DNA of 64,000 nt from Bacillota bacterium (GTDB taxonomy: Bacteria > Bacillota > Clostridia > Tissierellales > Sedimentibacteraceae). The stretch is taken from positions 248,001 to 312,000 of the forward strand of contig JAEWJT010000016.1 of assembly GCA_023386345.1 (NCBI GenBank), written 5' to 3'. A program made the position numbers and the translations under genes. Shown here piece after piece: positions 61,657-64,000 of this stretch (the stretch's first letter is position 1; the number at the start of each line of letters is the position of its first letter). The notes below the pieces were generated by a model. The model saw nothing but the letters and a program-made list of their open reading frames with translations. It made no database searches and was not told the DNA's origin.

Positions 61657-62319
61657 ATGTTAATAATTGTTATTTTAATGCTTTTGATGATAGCGTGGTT
61701 TTTTTATAAAAATTGGTCTTTAACAAGGCTTGTTAATAGACTTAATCAAATACTTTATACAAATAGAAATCCAGAAGAATACATTAAAGAATGTGATAAG
61801 CTATTAGAAAAAACATATAGTAAGAGAGACAGAGATATTAATTTGCTTCAAAAATCGACAGGCTTGTTTTATGCGGGCAGATTTGATGAGGTAAAACATG
61901 TACTGCTTAAGGAAATGGGTAAAATTCCTGCAAATGGACAGCACTTATATTATCAAGCTTTGGTTTTGTCGATGCTTTTTGGTGGGGAGATTGAGGAAGG
62001 GCATAAAGTGTTTGGAGATGCAAAAGAAATTTTAGAATCGTATAAGCGTACTGAAGGAAACGCTAAAGGTCTTGAATTTATTTTTGCTGTTGATGACTTA
62101 TACCAAGGTAAGTACGAAGATAGAAAAGAATTTTTTATTGAACAATGTGAGAATGGTAGAAACTACTATAGAAAAGCTATGGCAAATTATTGTGCAGCAT
62201 TGATATATAAAAATGAGAACAATATTGATGAGATGAATAAACACTTACAATTGGCAAAGGAATTGGGAAAGAATTCATTTGTTGAAAAATTAGTTGTAAA
62301 AGAAACCGAACAAAAATAG
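61657..62319 (+). CDS. Membrane-anchored TPR-like protein
   Basis: 220 aa. One N-terminal membrane span (MLIIVILMLLMIAWFFY) followed by helical repeats (STGLFYAGRFDEVKHVLLKE, YYRKAMANYCAALIYKNENN) typical of degenerate tetratricopeptide repeats, probably a cytoplasmic protein-binding surface. GGGAGGG before the ATG. Role unknown; neighbouring kinase and ligase genes suggest envelope functions. Confidence 0.6.
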   Translation: MLIIVILMLLMIAWFFYKNWSLTRLVNRLNQILYTNRNPEEYIKECDKLLEKTYSKRDRDINLLQKSTGLFYAGRFDEVKHVLLKEMGKIPANGQHLYYQALVLSMLFGGEIEEGHKVFGDAKEILESYKRTEGNAKGLEFIFAVDDLYQGKYEDRKEFFIEQCENGRNYYRKAMANYCAALIYKNENNIDEMNKHLQLAKELGKNSFVEKLVVKETEQK

Positions 62320-62455
62320 ACAGATGTCGAAATTTGACTAAAAAAAATTTAATATTTTTTAAATTTTTTAAAATTAATTGTAGAAATTTTACAAAATTTG
62401 ATGTAAAATCTATATATAAGGATAAAAAATAAATTAACTCGGGGGGTAAATAAAA

Positions 62456-63298
62456 TTGCCGAAAAATACAAATTCACAAATTGAAATAGGAGAGGAGATA
62501 AAGAGTGACTTTTTATCGAATATCTCACATGAACTGAGAACTCCAATTAGCATTATCTATGGAGCTATTCGCAATATAGATTTAGATTTAAAGGAAAACA
62601 ATATAGACATTCCAGTAAAAAGCTATGGATATTTAAAATCTATTAGGAAAAGTGCGGACAGGCTGTTGAGGCTGTTCGATAATATATTGGAGCTTACTAA
62701 TATTAGAGCTGGATTTGCAGGCTTAGATTTAATAGTTTGCAATATTGTAAATGTTGTTGAAGACATAAATTTTTCAACAGCTGAGTACCTAAAAAAATAT
62801 AATATCAGTATGATTTTTGATACTGAGATAGAAGAAAGATACCTTAATATAGACCCAAATATAATTGAGAGAGTAATGCTCAACTTGATATCCAATGCAG
62901 TAAAATATTCGAAGGAAGATACAAAGACTGAAATTTTAGTCAAGGTTTATGAGGATGAGAAAACAGTATATGTATCTGTAAAGGATAATGGTATAGGTAT
63001 TGAACAAGAGAACTTAGAAAAGATATTTGATATATTTAGCCAAACGAATGGCTGTATGACAAAGAATACAGAGGGAAGCGGAGCAGGTTTGTGCCTTGTG
63101 AAATCACTTCTGAAAATGCTTAATGCAGATATCAAGGTACGTAGCGAACTTGGAAAGGGAAGCGAATTTATAATAGAGCTTCCAATAGCTTATCAGCTAG
63201 ATTTTGACCCTTATGAAGAAGAGATATTTGAGGACTTTAGTGTTAAAAAAGAACGTTTAGAAAAAGAATTTTCAGATATCGATATGGGAAATAAGTAA
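62456..63298 (+). CDS. Orphan histidine kinase without sensor domain
   Basis: 280 aa. The protein starts only ~20 residues before HisKA (FLSNISHELRTPISIIYGAI) and continues into HATPase_c: N-box MLNLISNAVKYS, G1 VKDNGIGI, G2 GSGAGLCLVKSLL. There is no membrane span or input domain and no adjacent regulator. TTG start (62456) with GGGGGG about 11 bases before. It resembles soluble kinases feeding Spo0A in Clostridia, which is a suggestion only. Confidence 0.82.
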   Translation: MPKNTNSQIEIGEEIKSDFLSNISHELRTPISIIYGAIRNIDLDLKENNIDIPVKSYGYLKSIRKSADRLLRLFDNILELTNIRAGFAGLDLIVCNIVNVVEDINFSTAEYLKKYNISMIFDTEIEERYLNIDPNIIERVMLNLISNAVKYSKEDTKTEILVKVYEDEKTVYVSVKDNGIGIEQENLEKIFDIFSQTNGCMTKNTEGSGAGLCLVKSLLKMLNADIKVRSELGKGSEFIIELPIAYQLDFDPYEEEIFEDFSVKKERLEKEFSDIDMGNK

Positions 63299-63315
63299 GA
63301 AATAAACAAAAAATA

Positions 63316-63343
63316 AAATACAGAGGGGTAACCCTCTGTATTT
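63316..63343. terminator. Bidirectional terminator
   Basis: AAATACAGAGGG / CCCTCTGTATTT stem between convergent genes. Confidence 0.9.
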
Positions 63344-63355
63344 GTTTTGTACTAT

Positions 63356-64000
63356 CTATTCACCAAGCAAAATCTTTGTTAAAGGTGATGAAAGCGGTAA
63401 AATTATTGTTTTGTTATCTCCTTTTAGTGATGCTTTGATGGCATCTAGGCTTCTGATAAATTCGTAAAAATCTTTTCTTTCTGCGCTGTTATATGCTTCT
63501 GATAAAATTTTCATATACTTTGCTTCACCCTCAGCAACTAAGGTTTCAGCCTTTGCTTTTGCTTCTGAAATACTTATTTGTATTTCTTTATTTGTGCTGT
63601 TTTGAATTTTTTGTGATTCTTCTTCACCCTCAGCAACATATCCTGCTGCAATTTGTGCTCTTTCTGATATCATTCTGTTAAAAACTGCTGTCTTATTATC
63701 ATTAGGTAAATCTAATCTTTTTGTTTCAACAGAAAGTATAGTTATACCATATTCTTGCATTGGTTTTGCAACTATTTCCATTATTTCTGAGCTTAAAGCA
63801 CCACTTCTGCTGCTTATAACATCATTTTGAGTCTGACTTCCTATTAATGTTTTTAAAGCGTTGTAAACAACTGTGTCAATCCTTGACTCTGCATTTGATA
63901 TAGATGAGCTTAAAGATTGAGCGAATTTTAATGGATCTGATATCTTCCACAAAACATAGCTGTCTGCAACCATAGCTTTTTTATCCTTTGTTATTACATC
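63356..64000 (-). CDS. hflC: HflC-type SPFH protein, N-terminus beyond window edge
   Basis: C-terminal 215 residues of a prohibitin/stomatin (SPFH) protein: DVITKDKKAMVADSYVLWKI, then SRIDTVVYNALKTLIGSQTQ and KRLDLPNDNKTAVFNRMISE RAQIAA, and the coiled-coil EGEEESQKIQNSTNKEIQIS. This is the HflC pattern; HflC with HflK holds the FtsH protease in membrane microdomains. The frame is open through base 64000, so the ATG at 63971-63973 is internal; hflK would be expected upstream. The gene is convergent with the orphan kinase. Confidence 0.85.
   Translation of the reverse strand, partial: DVITKDKKAMVADSYVLWKISDPLKFAQSLSSSISNAESRIDTVVYNALKTLIGSQTQNDVISSRSGALSSEIMEIVAKPMQEYGITILSVETKRLDLPNDNKTAVFNRMISERAQIAAGYVAEGEEESQKIQNSTNKEIQISISEAKAKAETLVAEGEAKYMKILSEAYNSAERKDFYEFIRSLDAIKASLKGDNKTIILPLSSPLTKILLGE

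Overview
The window reads as chromosome of a low-GC, anaerobic, spore-forming Firmicute (class Clostridia). Evidence is the AT-rich sequence, AGGAGG-type ribosome sites, a spore/cortex-type GH18 enzyme, the cotJABC spore-coat operon, a TPP-riboswitch-controlled ThiT, and an arginine/ornithine gene set (amidinohydrolase, APC exchanger, ornithine racemase-like protein) of the kind found in amino-acid-fermenting Clostridia. A relative of Acetoanaerobium/Peptoclostridium/Sedimentibacter is a guess, not a result.

The main discovery is at 5554-27814. The spore-coat gene cotJC is cut in two. Its first 38 codons lie at 27815-27928, directly after cotJA and cotJB (minus strand). Its last 151 codons lie at 5097-5552, also minus strand. 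Between them sits a 22.26-kb prophage-derived element whose first gene beside the junction is an intact 506-aa large serine recombinase. Joining the two junctions at a shared CT dinucleotide restores an unbroken 190-codon cotJC. The same join creates an attP-like site in which two 21-bp inverted arms (19/21 matching) lie exactly 7 bp either side of that dinucleotide. This has the logic of the sigK 'skin' elements: a phage remnant that would have to be excised, presumably in the mother cell, for CotJC to be made.

Inside the element (left to right) are: the recombinase; a block of defence-like cargo on the minus strand (a Cap4/DUF4297-like protein, a broken McrB-N/DUF3883 gene, an ion-channel-like protein); a wrecked lysogeny/replication region with small ORFs and remnants of a repressor and a YqaJ recombinase; small cargo cassettes separated by similar terminators; a head module (scaffold, major capsid with a nonsense codon, connectors); a collapsed tail region with a duplicated fibre module; a holin/endopeptidase deletion fusion; an intact DUF4062 gene; and a promoter-terminator pair that could encode a ~90-nt RNA at the right end. 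Most phage genes are broken, while the recombinase and a few cargo genes are not.

Flanks. Left of the element: the end of a GH18 gene and a very long DUF445 protein. Right of it: cotJA/cotJB, a CsoR-CopA copper operon (CopA carries a C-terminal CopZ-like domain with its own ribosome site), a GntR-controlled arginine/ornithine cluster, ThiT, a YdcF-like protein, TadA, an MFS carrier, a ferredoxin-type aldo/keto reductase, envelope genes (phosphodiester glycosidase domain, GT2-GtrA, PIG-L deacetylase), a YtrA-like ABC operon with a clear operator, a chemoreceptor, several zinc-ribbon membrane proteins, TrmN6, a DHHW protein, a two-component system, an O-antigen-ligase-like protein, an orphan histidine kinase, and the start of an HflC-type gene that runs off the right edge.
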